This document shows positions 35,737 to 44,028 of a stretch of 64,000 bases of DNA, piece by piece. Below the pieces are notes generated by a model that saw nothing but the letters and a program-made list of their open reading frames with translations, did not search any database and was not told where the DNA came from. The position numbers and the translations under genes were made by a program. The stretch is from Rhodospirillales bacterium (GTDB taxonomy: Bacteria > Pseudomonadota > Alphaproteobacteria > Rhodospirillales > Defluviicoccaceae): the NCBI GenBank assembly GCA_016793875.1, contig JAEULG010000037.1:1-64000 (forward strand). The letters run 5' to 3'. The number at the start of each line of letters is the position of its first letter. Position 1 is the first letter of the stretch.

Positions 35737-37448
35737 CCGCCGACTGCTTGCTGGCCCTCTACGACCGCGTGGCCGCGGCGCCCGATGCCATACCCCGCCT
35801 GCGCCGCTTCGTGCTCGACCTCGCCGTGCGCGGCAAACTGGTGCCGCAGGCCCCGAAGGACGAGCCGGCGCAAGTCCCGCCTTCCGTTGCAGCCGGGACG
35901 AAGGAACGCTCACGAGCGCGAGGAAAGACCGAACCGCTTAGCAACCTACCGTATCCGCTTCCCGTGACATGGAGGTGGGTGCGCATTGGCGATCAGTTGG
36001 AACTGTTGAACGGTATGGCATTCAAGCCTTCGGACTGGGTTCCGACTGGTATTCGGATTGTCCGGATACAGAACCTCAATAGGATGGATGCCCCGTTCAA
36101 CTTCTGTGATCCGAAGATCGCACGTGAACGTTCTTTGATAGACGATGGTACCTTTCTAATCAGTTGGTCCGGAACGCCGGGAACCTCTTTCGGCGCCTTC
36201 ATTTGGAGTCGTGGGCCAGCGGTTCTGAATCAGCACATCTTCCGCTGCGACTTCAAAACTAACGCGTTTTCTGCGGAGTATCTCCGCTTGGCTATCAACG
36301 GTCGCCTTGATGAAATGATCCAGAAAGCTCATGGCGGCGTCGGCTTACAGCACATCACGAAGGGGAAGCTGGAATCGATGCTTATCCCCCTCCCGCCTCT
36401 TGCCGAGCAGCACCGCATCGTGGCGAAGGTCGATGAGTTGATGGCGCTTTGCGACCGGCTGGAGGCGGCGCGGGCGACCCGCGAGGCCACGCGCGACCGC
36501 CTGACCACCGCCAGCCTCGCTCGCCTGACCGCACCCGACACCGACGCCAAGACCTTCCGCATCCACGCCCACTTTGCCCTCGACGCGCTCCCCGCCCTCA
36601 CCACCCGCCCCGACCAGATCACGCAACTCCGCCAAACCATCCTCAACCTCGCCGTCCGCGGCAAACTGGTAGCGCAGGACCCCGCGGACGAACCGGCGTC
36701 GGAGTTGCTGAAGCGGATTGCAAAGGGGAAGCGCCGCATGCGTCGGGAAATCTTTATGATTGACCCTAAGGCCACGCCTTACTCTTTGCCTGTCACATGG
36801 GAGTGGGCCTCTCTCGACCAACTAATATTGGCTGGACCACAAAACGGTATTTCTCCCAAGCCGACGACGCGTGAGGATGCGCCAAAAGCCGTAACACTAA
36901 CAGCAACAACAAGTGGCGTTTTCAACCCTGCACACTTCAAACGCGTAGAGGCGAATATCCACGATGAATCGGATTTTTGGTTGACGGATGGGGATTTGCT
37001 TTTCCAAGGGGGGAACACCCGCGAATACGTCGGAATTGCTGCCATTTATAATGGGCCTCCAAAGAGCTTCCTCTTTCCTGATCTGATTATGAAAGTGAGG
37101 GTGTCGGACCTAGTTAATCTTCGATTCGTTCATCTGGCGGCAGTGTCGCCTCCCGCCAGAACGTTTCTGTCCGAGAATGCCTCGGGTGCCCAAGCAACGA
37201 TGCCGAAGATCAATCAGACAACGCTAGTCTCGTTGCCGATCCCCCTCCCGCCTCTTGCCGAGCAGCACCGCATCGTGGCGAAGGTCGATGCCCTGATGGC
37301 GCTGTGCGCGCGGCTGGAGGCCAGCCTCGCCACCGCCGACACCACCCGAACCCGCCTCCTCGAATCCCTCCTCCACGAGGCGCTCGCGCCGGTTGTTGGC
37401 AACGATGACCGATCCATTCCTACATCCTCTTTCGCGGTTCACGCATGA
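35733..37448 (+). CDS. hsdS: Type I restriction-modification specificity subunit
   Basis: This 571-aa protein has two target-recognition domains that read the two halves of the DNA site. Each half repeats the same scaffold: LRRFVLDLAVRGKLVPQ / LRQTILNLAVRGKLVAQ at the head, a variable recognition domain (about residues 65-215 and 345-500), and PLPPLAEQHRIVAKVD at the tail. The recognition domains are visibly AT-richer than the scaffold (around 35960-36340 and 36760-37220), as if imported. A 52-bp stretch is identical in both halves. It starts inside the hepT stop (ATGA). Confidence 0.93.
   Translation: MTADCLLALYDRVAAAPDAIPRLRRFVLDLAVRGKLVPQAPKDEPAQVPPSVAAGTKERSRARGKTEPLSNLPYPLPVTWRWVRIGDQLELLNGMAFKPSDWVPTGIRIVRIQNLNRMDAPFNFCDPKIARERSLIDDGTFLISWSGTPGTSFGAFIWSRGPAVLNQHIFRCDFKTNAFSAEYLRLAINGRLDEMIQKAHGGVGLQHITKGKLESMLIPLPPLAEQHRIVAKVDELMALCDRLEAARATREATRDRLTTASLARLTAPDTDAKTFRIHAHFALDALPALTTRPDQITQLRQTILNLAVRGKLVAQDPADEPASELLKRIAKGKRRMRREIFMIDPKATPYSLPVTWEWASLDQLILAGPQNGISPKPTTREDAPKAVTLTATTSGVFNPAHFKRVEANIHDESDFWLTDGDLLFQGGNTREYVGIAAIYNGPPKSFLFPDLIMKVRVSDLVNLRFVHLAAVSPPARTFLSENASGAQATMPKINQTTLVSLPIPLPPLAEQHRIVAKVDALMALCARLEASLATADTTRTRLLESLLHEALAPVVGNDDRSIPTSSFAVHA
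36384..36435 (+). repeat. 52-bp direct repeat in hsdS, copy 1
   Basis: This copy encodes IPLPPLAEQHRIVAKVD and is identical at all 52 positions to 37239-37290. Repeats of this kind flank a recognition domain and allow recombination that swaps or deletes it. Confidence 0.9.
37239..37290 (+). repeat. 52-bp direct repeat in hsdS, copy 2
   Basis: This is the second identical copy, 855 bp downstream of the first (a multiple of three). A recombination between copies would therefore keep the frame and delete one recognition domain. Confidence 0.9.
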
Positions 37449-37525
37449 ACGAAGTCAGAACGTATCCGAGAAGGGAATAGCGCTGTTGAAGGGGGCACCG
37501 AACGAACTCGGGCAGAACCTGTAGG

Positions 37526-38446
37526 ATGGGCATCAACCTCGTCATCGCGGTCACCGACGGAGACTGGTTCGAGATTCTGCGCCGGCAGCGGGAGCTCGAC
37601 GAAGTCAATTTCTGGGCGCCGTCGGCGGCGAGCTTCCGCGCGCTCCAGCCTGGCGAGTTGCTCCTGTTCAAGCTGCATGCGCCGCGCAACGCGATCGTCG
37701 GCGGCGGTATTTTCGCCTATGCCAACGTTCTGCCCTGTTCCCTCGCTTGGGAGGCGTTCCGAGAGGCGAACGGGGCGCGCTCGGCGCTGGAAATGCGTAC
37801 CCGCATCGCGCGCTATCGCAAGACCGGCCCGAATGACAGAAGCGACTTCGACATCGGGTGCAGAATCCTGACCCAGCCCTTCTTCTTGGAGGAGCGCGAC
37901 TGGATTCCTGTGCCGTCGAGCTGGTCGCCGAACATCGTCTCGTTCAAGATCTATAGGGCGAATGAGGCCGAGGGTCTCGCGCTGTGGGAGGCCGTCAACG
38001 ACCGGCTGAACCGGTCGCAAATTCCCGGCATGGCGGAAGATCAGGCGCGGTTCGGCGAGCCCCACCTCATCCGTCCGCGCCTTGGGCAGGGCGCGTTCCG
38101 CGTTTTGGTGACGGACATCTACCAGCGCCGTTGCGCCGTGACGCGGGAACGAACCCTGCCGGCGCTCGAAGCAGCTCACATTCGCCCCTACGGCGAGGGC
38201 GGCCACCACGAGGCGCGAAACGGCCTGCTGTTGCGGCGTGACATTCACAGCCTGTTCGACGCGGGATATGTGACGGTGACGCACGATCTTCGCTTCGAGG
38301 TTAGCCGCCGTATCAAGGAGGAGTTCGACAACGGCAAGCACTATTACGCGCTACACGGTCAGCTGATCACCACCCCGAACGAGACCGGGCAACGGCCCGA
38401 TGCAGCCGCGCTGAGCTGGCACAACGAACACTGCTTCCGGGGATGA
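37526..38446 (+). CDS. HNH endonuclease with unclassified N-terminal domain
   Basis: This 306-aa protein has a C-terminal HNH nuclease fold (residues about 195-265), with CAVTRERTLPALEAAHIRPY, then an intervening NGLLLRRDIHSLFDAGYV that supplies the metal ligands. The N-terminal 150 residues (VNFWAPSAASFRAL, GELLLFKLHAPRNAIVGGG) look like a PUA/SRA-type beta barrel that might read modified bases, but this is inference. Its location next to the type I system suggests a stand-alone, possibly modification-dependent restriction enzyme. ATG 37526 follows 77 bp after hsdS. Confidence 0.8.
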   Translation: MGINLVIAVTDGDWFEILRRQRELDEVNFWAPSAASFRALQPGELLLFKLHAPRNAIVGGGIFAYANVLPCSLAWEAFREANGARSALEMRTRIARYRKTGPNDRSDFDIGCRILTQPFFLEERDWIPVPSSWSPNIVSFKIYRANEAEGLALWEAVNDRLNRSQIPGMAEDQARFGEPHLIRPRLGQGAFRVLVTDIYQRRCAVTRERTLPALEAAHIRPYGEGGHHEARNGLLLRRDIHSLFDAGYVTVTHDLRFEVSRRIKEEFDNGKHYYALHGQLITTPNETGQRPDAAALSWHNEHCFRG

Positions 38447-38518
38447 TGGCGACGGTGAGGATTGGGCCTGCCTCCCATCGGACGCCCACGGCGAGCGTCG
38501 CAGGCTTGTGGTTATAGC

Positions 38519-38540
38519 TTGTTTAGGTTACAGTAAACAA
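38519..38540 (+). promoter_or_regulatory. Perfect inverted repeat abutting the recombinase start
   Basis: TTGTTTA, 8 nt, TAAACAA ends directly at the ATG at 38541. The perfect 7-bp arms look like an operator. No normal Shine-Dalgarno sequence is present, so the start region may be repressed or read at low level. Confidence 0.6.
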
Positions 38541-40163
38541 ATGATCAAACCAACGAGGGCCGCCAGCCTCTCTAACCCCGCTCTTAAGCGGGCTTTGATT
38601 TACGCCCGCGTCTCCTCCAAGGAGCAGGAGAAGGAAGGCTATTCGATCCCGGCGCAGTTGAAACTGCTTAAGGAATATGCGGCAGCCCAGGGCTTCGCAC
38701 TCGCGCAGGAGTACGTGGACGTCGAGACCGCGAAACAGACCGGCCGCTCGGCCTTCGGTGAAATGGTCGCCTACCTCAAGGCCCATCCGACCGTTCGCAT
38801 CCTTCTGGTCGAGAAGACCGACCGGCTCTACCGCAACCTCAAGGATTGGGTGACGATCGACGAGCTGGACGTCGAAATCCACTTCCCCAAGGAAGGGGTA
38901 GTGCTGTCGCGCGACTCGCGTTCCTCCGAGAAGTTCATGCACGGCATCAAGGTGCTGATGGCGAAGAACTACATCGACAACCTGTCGGAGGAAGCGCGCA
39001 AGGGGATGCAAGAGAAGGCCGAGCAAGGCATCTGGCCGACGAAGACGCCGCTCGGTTACCGCAACGTCACGGGTCCGGACGGCAAGAAGACCATCGCGGT
39101 TGACGAGGAAGTGGCGCCGATTGTCTCGAAGCTGTTCGAGTGGTACGCCACTGGCACGCTCTCGCTGCAGGAGGCTGGGCGCAAGGCGCGGGAAGCCGGT
39201 CTCGTGCATCGGAAGAGCAGCGCTCCGGTGCCCGTCAGCACGGTGCATTCCATTCTTCGCAACCGTCTCTACACCGGCAAGTTCGAATGGAACGGAAAGC
39301 GTTACCAGGGCCGCCATCAGCCGCTCGTCTCGGCCGAGCTTTGGGAACGGGTTCAGGGTGTGCTCGACGGCCGTCACGCGAAGAAGCATCGCCGCATGAC
39401 GCACGACTTCGCCTTCTCGGGGTTGATCGCTTGCGCCAAGTGCGGATGCTCGATCGTCGGCGAGATCAAGAAACAGCGTTACGTCTACTATCACTGCACC
39501 GGCTACGCCGATAAGTGCCAGGGAAACCCGGCCTCATGCCGCCGCCGGTATGTTCGTGAGGAAGTGCTGGAGCAGCAATTCACCGCGCTGCTCGGCCGAC
39601 TGCAGTTCGACGACGAGGTGCTGGGTTGGGTGCGCGAGGCGCTCCACGCCAGCCACGCAGATGAGAAGGGGGAGCATGAGGAGGCGATCGAACGTCTCAA
39701 GGCCGAGCACAAGCGGCTGCAGGGTCGCATCGACGCCATGTACATCGACAAGCTCGACGGCAGGATCGGCGGCGAGTTCTTCGACCGCATGGCCGGGCAA
39801 TGGCGAGAAGAGCAGAGCCGCTGCCTGCAGGAAATTGAGCGCCACCAACAGGCCGAACAGTCGTACATGGACGAGGGCGTGCGAATTCTGGATCTCGCCC
39901 GCCATGCTCAGGCCCTGTTCGAGCGACAGCCCGCGCGCGAGAAACGCCGGCTTCTCGATTTCGTACTTTCGAACTGCTCATGGGAGGATGGACAGGTGGT
40001 TGCCACCTTCCGGCAACCCTTTGACTTACTTGCTGAAACCACCGCCATCTCTGCCCGGCCGAAGCCGGGAACTGGGGCTGATCTGACGAAATCCGAGATT
40101 TGGCTGGGGGACCTGGATTCGAACCAGGGCTGTCCGGTCCAGAGCCGGAAGTTCTACCGCTAA
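38541..40163 (+). CDS. Large serine recombinase
   Basis: This 540-aa site-specific recombinase has the catalytic N-terminal domain IYARVSSKEQEKEGYSIPAQ (serine near residue 25), a recombinase domain (TPLGYRN to about residue 285), and a zinc ribbon (CAKCGCSIVGE...YYHCTGY...C, about 298-330). A coiled coil follows at about 370-455. It would excise and integrate the island. The last about 25 residues (GDLDSNQGCPVQ...) are antisense translation of tRNA-Gln, so the gene has lost its natural tail at the junction. ATG 38541 is preferred over 38508. Confidence 0.93.
   Translation: MIKPTRAASLSNPALKRALIYARVSSKEQEKEGYSIPAQLKLLKEYAAAQGFALAQEYVDVETAKQTGRSAFGEMVAYLKAHPTVRILLVEKTDRLYRNLKDWVTIDELDVEIHFPKEGVVLSRDSRSSEKFMHGIKVLMAKNYIDNLSEEARKGMQEKAEQGIWPTKTPLGYRNVTGPDGKKTIAVDEEVAPIVSKLFEWYATGTLSLQEAGRKAREAGLVHRKSSAPVPVSTVHSILRNRLYTGKFEWNGKRYQGRHQPLVSAELWERVQGVLDGRHAKKHRRMTHDFAFSGLIACAKCGCSIVGEIKKQRYVYYHCTGYADKCQGNPASCRRRYVREEVLEQQFTALLGRLQFDDEVLGWVREALHASHADEKGEHEEAIERLKAEHKRLQGRIDAMYIDKLDGRIGGEFFDRMAGQWREEQSRCLQEIERHQQAEQSYMDEGVRILDLARHAQALFERQPAREKRRLLDFVLSNCSWEDGQVVATFRQPFDLLAETTAISARPKPGTGADLTKSEIWLGDLDSNQGCPVQSRKFYR
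40093..40106 (+). repeat. Right copy of the 14-bp direct repeat (candidate att site)
   Basis: CCGAGATTTGGCTG overlaps the last six bases of tRNA-Gln (CAGCCA on the minus strand) and the recombinase codons for SEIWL. It is identical to 15734-15747. Confidence 0.6.
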
Positions 40164-40174
40164 ACTATCCCCCA
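40101..40174 (-). tRNA. tRNA-Gln (anticodon CTG)
   Basis: This 74-nt tRNA reads codon CAG. The acceptor stem is TGGGGGA/TCCCCCA, with discriminator G and encoded CCA. The D arm is GTTTAGCGGTAGAAC. The anticodon stem-loop is TCCGG-CTCTGGA-CCGGA with CTG at 34-36, and the T arm is CCTGG-TTCGAAT-CCAGG. Its 3' end is the boundary of the accessory region, and the recombinase reading frame crosses it on the opposite strand. Confidence 0.97.
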
Positions 40175-40248
40175 TGCGGGATGGACGGGGCTTCTAGCAC
40201 ACGACGGCGCGGCAGCGCCACACCCTCGTCGCCACAGGCGCCGCAAAA

Positions 40249-40839
40249 TCAGCCGAGCGCGCGGCGCGCGGCCAGCGCCGTCGTCAGCGTCGCATCGTCA
40301 AGATAGTGCAACTCGCCACCCAGCGGTACCCCGTGGGCGATGCCGCTGATCCGCACGGCGCAGCCGGAGAGCCGCTCCACCAGGTAATGCGCCGTGGTCT
40401 GCCCGCCGACGGTAAAGCCGAGGGCGAGAATCACCTCGGTCACCTCCGGTGCTGCTGCCCGTGCCACCAGCCGGTCGGCGCCGATCTCCTCGGGGCCAAT
40501 TCCGTCGATCGGCGATAGCAGCCCGCCCAAAACGTGGTAGCGGCCGCGGAAGCCCCCCGAGCGCTCCAGCGCCCACAGATCGGCGACGTCCTCGACGACG
40601 CACAGCAGGGCGGCGTCACGATGCGGATCGCTGCAAATGGCACAGGGGTCGTGCACGTCGAGATTGCCGCAGACGGCGCACGGCGCGACGGCCGCCGCCG
40701 CCTCCGCCAGCGCCCGGGCCAGCGGCTGCATCACCGTCTCCCGGCGCTTGAGCATGTGCAGGGCAGCCCGGCGGGCAGAGCGCGGGCCGAGGCCCGGCAG
40801 CTTGGCCAGCAGGTGGATCAGGCGGTCGATTTCGGACAT
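40249..40839 (-). CDS. recR: Recombination mediator RecR
   Basis: This 196-aa protein acts in RecFOR-dependent loading of RecA at gaps. It has the N-terminal HhH ([18 protein letters not shown]), a four-cysteine zinc finger ([16 protein letters not shown]), the Toprim block ([17 protein letters not shown]...YHVLGG) and the C-terminal [12 protein letters not shown] 40839 is preferred: the extra upstream codon at 40848 is TTG. It follows ybaB and dnaX on the same strand, the classic dnaX-ybaB-recR order with a 79-bp gap. Confidence 0.96.
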   Translation of the reverse strand: MSEIDRLIHLLAKLPGLGPRSARRAALHMLKRRETVMQPLARALAEAAAAVAPCAVCGNLDVHDPCAICSDPHRDAALLCVVEDVADLWALERSGGFRGRYHVLGGLLSPIDGIGPEEIGADRLVARAAAPEVTEVILALGFTVGGQTTAHYLVERLSGCAVRISGIAHGVPLGGELHYLDDATLTTALAARRALG

Positions 40840-40918
40840 CGGCGGCAACCGGCGATGACGCCAGGGGCCTTCCGCGACAGCCGGGGCAAGGACAGCGGGC
40901 GAACCGGGCCGCAGCGCC

Positions 40919-41242
40919 TCACAGGGGCAGCGACAGCCCCGGCGGCAGCTTCAGCCCGCCGGTCACCTCCGCCATCTTCTCGGCGACGTAGGCTTCGAGC
41001 TTGGCCTTGGCATCGTTGCAGGCGGCGACGATCAAGTCTTCCAGCACCTCGACCTCGCCCGGATCGACCAGCGAGGGATCGATCTTCAGCTTGCGCACCT
41101 CGCCCTTGCCCGACAGCGTCACCTGCACCATGCCGGCGCCGGACGCACCGGTCAGCTCGGCCGCCCCCAGTTGCTGCTGCAGCTCGCCCATCCGCTCCTG
41201 CAGCTTTTGCGCCTGCTTCATCATCTGACCGAGATTCTTCAT
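40919..41242 (-). CDS. YbaB/EbfC family nucleoid-associated protein
   Basis: This 107-aa DNA-binding protein has the family pattern [20 protein letters not shown] with [13 protein letters not shown] and [15 protein letters not shown]. It likely forms tweezer-like dimers that coat DNA. ATG 41242 is chosen because GGGAGA sits at good spacing and it matches the usual family start (41260 is an in-phase alternative). It lies between the CYTH gene and recR. Confidence 0.93.
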   Translation of the reverse strand: MKNLGQMMKQAQKLQERMGELQQQLGAAELTGASGAGMVQVTLSGKGEVRKLKIDPSLVDPGEVEVLEDLIVAACNDAKAKLEAYVAEKMAEVTGGLKLPPGLSLPL

Positions 41243-41330
41243 CTTGCCGCGGTCTCCCATGGGCGCCGGCGGGCGCCCCCGCCCGGCCGCTTCGACATCG
41301 CTGCCTCTATAGCATCCCGCCCGCGACGAG

Positions 41331-41849
41331 TCATGACCGGCCAGCAGCCGCTGCCGGTTCGCCGCGCTTCTCCTCGGCCGTCCACCGGCAGAACGGGCGG
41401 TCGATCAGGTTGACGTTGAAGTAGCGGGACTCGGTCGTCACCTCGCGCCCCGCCCATTGCGGCAGCGCGAAATCCGCGTCTTCCCGATCGAGCTCGATTT
41501 CGGCCACCACCAGCCCGGCATTATCACCGGCAAATTCGTCCACCACCCAATCATGGCCAGCGACGGCCACCGTGTAGCGGGTCTTTTCCACCAGCTTGCC
41601 GTCGCACATGCTTGCCAGCATCTCCCGGGCGTCCTTCGCCGGGATGGCGTATTCGTACTCGCCGCGGCTGATGCTGGTGCCGCGGCGCGCCTGTTTCAAG
41701 GTCAGGAAGGCCGTCGCGCCGGCGATGCGGATGCGCACCGAGCGCTCCCTGCCGGCGAAAATGTACCCCTGCCGGATCTCCTTGCCGGCCGACGGCGACC
41801 GCCACGATCCGTCGATTACCAGAAACTTGCGTTCAATCTCGACACCCAC
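41331..41849 (-). CDS. CYTH domain protein (triphosphate tunnel metalloenzyme)
   Basis: This 172-aa protein begins with the diagnostic GVEIERKFLV. It continues with RIRIAGATAFLTLK, YEYAIPAKDAREML and the closing VVAEIELDRED, which line the charged beta tunnel of CYTH enzymes. Many such bacterial proteins hydrolyse inorganic triphosphate, and adenylate cyclase activity of class IV is less likely. It is inserted between dnaX (15-bp gap) and ybaB, which are usually adjacent. Confidence 0.88.
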   Translation of the reverse strand: MGVEIERKFLVIDGSWRSPSAGKEIRQGYIFAGRERSVRIRIAGATAFLTLKQARRGTSISRGEYEYAIPAKDAREMLASMCDGKLVEKTRYTVAVAGHDWVVDEFAGDNAGLVVAEIELDREDADFALPQWAGREVTTESRYFNVNLIDRPFCRWTAEEKRGEPAAAAGRS

Positions 41850-41864
41850 GCCCCTCCGCTCCTT

Positions 41865-43718
41865 TCAACCTTCCGGGCCTCCCTCCGGCGCAGCCGGTGC
41901 GTTGCCTTCGGCATCGGCCGTAATCGAGGCATCGCCGTCGGCGTCGGCGGCCACCACCAGATCCTCGCCACCGCGAACCCGGTCGAGGACCGCCCCCGGA
42001 AAGGCTCCAAGGATCGAGCACACCAGCGGATGCCGCGCCGCCTCGTCGAGCCGACTGCGGCGGGCATCCTCGCGCTGCTCCACCAGGGTCGGCTCCCCGG
42101 CCTCGCGCGATACCGCCACCATCCAGCGGCGGCCGGTCACCCCGCCCAGCCAGCGGCTCAGGCGCTGCAGCAGGTCGGCTGGCGCACCGTCGGCCAGCCG
42201 CAGCTCGATGTGGCCCGGCTCGAAGCGCACCAGATGGACGCCGGCCTCCAGATCGGCGCACAGCAGTCCCTCGTGCTGGCGCCGGGCCAGCTCCACGACC
42301 TCGGCGAATGTGCGTGGCACCGCCACAGCGATGCCTTCCGCGGCGCTCGCTGCCCCGATCGCTGCGCCACCGGATTGCGGCAAGCCCACCGGCTGGATCA
42401 CAGGCGCCGCCTCGGCGCGGACCGGGGAAGCAGCCTCGCGCCGCGAGGCTGTCGCCGGCGCGGGATTGGCCGAGGCCAACGGCGCCGCCCGCGGCCCCGG
42501 CGACGTCCGGCCGCCACCACCGCCGCCGCCGGCCTCGCCTCCCTGCAGCGCCGCCAGCGCGTCGGCCGGCGACGGCAGACTCGATGCATAGGCCATCCGA
42601 ATCAGCAGCATCTCGGCGGCGTGCAGCGGCGACGGCGCCATCCGCATCTCACCGAGCCCCTTCAGCAGCATCTGCCAAGCACGGGCCAGCACCGCCATCG
42701 ACAGCTCGCCGGCCAGCTCGGCGCCGCGCTGCCGCTCGGCATCGGCGAGATCCGCCGTTGCCGCCGGCGCGACCTTCAGCCGGGTCAGCCAGTGCGTCAG
42801 CTCGAGCAGGTCCTCAATGATGGCGAGGGGATCGGCGCCGCAGGCATACTGCTCGCCGAGGATCGCCAGCGCCTCGGCAGCCCTGCCGCGCAGCAGATGG
42901 TCGAGCAGATCGAGGCAGACCGCGCGGTCGGCGAGACCGAGCATCTCACGGACCGCCACCTCTTCCACGGCGCCGGCGCCGTGGGCGATCGCCTGGTCCA
43001 GCAGGGACAGCGCATCGCGGACACTGCCATCGGCGGCGCGTGCCAGCAGCCGCAGCGCCGACGGGCTCACCCGCACCTGTTCTTTCCCGGCGACGCGGCC
43101 GAGGTGAGCCTCCAGAGCCGCCGCATCGATCCGCCGCAAGTCGAACCGCTGGCAGCGCGACAGCACCGTCACCGGCACCTTGCGCACCTCGGTGGTGGCG
43201 AAGATGAACTTGACGTGCTCCGGCGGCTCTTCGAGCGTCTTCAGCAGCGCGTTGAACGCCTTCTCCGACAGCATGTGCACTTCATCGATGATGTACACCT
43301 TGAAGCGCGCCATCGCCGGGCGGTAGGGCACGCCGTCGAGCAGTTCGCGGATGTTATCGACGCCGGTGTGGCTCGCGGCATCCATCTCGACGACGTCGAG
43401 ATGGCGGTCTTCGGCGATGGCGACGCACTGGTCGCAGACGCCGCACGGCGAAATGGTGATGCCGCCGCTGCCGTCGGCGCCGACGCAGTTGAGGGCGCGG
43501 GCGATAATCCGTGCCGTCGTGGTCTTGCCGACGCCGCGCACCCCCGCGAGCATGTAGGCGTGAGCAATGCGCCCCGCCTGAAACGCATTGGACAGCGTGC
43601 GCACCAGCGCTTCCTGGCCGATGAGTGCGGAAAAGTCGGACGGGCGGTACTTGCGGGCGAGAACGCGCCAGCGGGCATCTGTGGAAAGGGAATGCTCGGT
43701 CGTCTCTGTCCCGGCCAT
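41865..43718 (-). CDS. dnaX: DNA polymerase III subunits gamma/tau
   Basis: This 617-aa clamp-loader ATPase has Walker A GVRGVGKTTTARI (about residue 59), a zinc module CGVCDQC, Walker B YIIDEVHMLSEKAFNALLKT, and sensor FATTEVRKVP followed by SRCQRFDLRR. A proline/alanine-rich linker leads to a C-terminal tau region. I see no clear slippery sequence for a gamma-producing frameshift. ATG 43718 is used because the upstream in-phase start at 43730 is TTG. The SRP RNA gene lies 48 bp upstream on the same strand. Confidence 0.96.
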   Translation of the reverse strand: MAGTETTEHSLSTDARWRVLARKYRPSDFSALIGQEALVRTLSNAFQAGRIAHAYMLAGVRGVGKTTTARIIARALNCVGADGSGGITISPCGVCDQCVAIAEDRHLDVVEMDAASHTGVDNIRELLDGVPYRPAMARFKVYIIDEVHMLSEKAFNALLKTLEEPPEHVKFIFATTEVRKVPVTVLSRCQRFDLRRIDAAALEAHLGRVAGKEQVRVSPSALRLLARAADGSVRDALSLLDQAIAHGAGAVEEVAVREMLGLADRAVCLDLLDHLLRGRAAEALAILGEQYACGADPLAIIEDLLELTHWLTRLKVAPAATADLADAERQRGAELAGELSMAVLARAWQMLLKGLGEMRMAPSPLHAAEMLLIRMAYASSLPSPADALAALQGGEAGGGGGGGRTSPGPRAAPLASANPAPATASRREAASPVRAEAAPVIQPVGLPQSGGAAIGAASAAEGIAVAVPRTFAEVVELARRQHEGLLCADLEAGVHLVRFEPGHIELRLADGAPADLLQRLSRWLGGVTGRRWMVAVSREAGEPTLVEQREDARRSRLDEAARHPLVCSILGAFPGAVLDRVRGGEDLVVAADADGDASITADAEGNAPAAPEGGPEG

Positions 43719-43766
43719 CGGCCTCGCCAAGGGGTGGCGGCTGTCCTTCGGGGTATGGCTTTTAGT

Positions 43767-43862
43767 GGGAGACTGAGCAACGACCCGAACCGAAGCTCGT
43801 TACGGCTGCTTCCTTCCGGATCTGACCGGGTTGGCGAGGGGTCCGTCCGCCGTCAGCCTCCC
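43767..43862 (-). ncRNA. ffs: Signal recognition particle RNA (small, 4.5S-like)
   Basis: The minus strand has the conserved SRP core TCCGGAAGGAAGCAGCC (43820-43804) followed by GTAACGAG, with the GGAAGG-type apical loop that binds Ffh. The ends pair: GGGAGGCTGACG at the 5' end with GCTCAGTCTCCC at the 3' end, giving a 96-nt hairpin. Location just upstream of dnaX is typical for alphaproteobacteria. The ends are set by pairing and are approximate. Confidence 0.93.
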
Positions 43863-44028
43863 GACCGCAGTATATCGGCCAGCACCCTGCACAGGGCAAG
43901 GATCTTCCTGCCTCTTCCTGCCGGAAGCACGCGGCTGCCGATGCGATGACAAAACGCTGATGTCCCGTGCCCGCGGCTTCCTGCTTCCGTTCGTTGCCCC
44001 ACGCGCGCCGGTGTGTCACCGTGACGGC

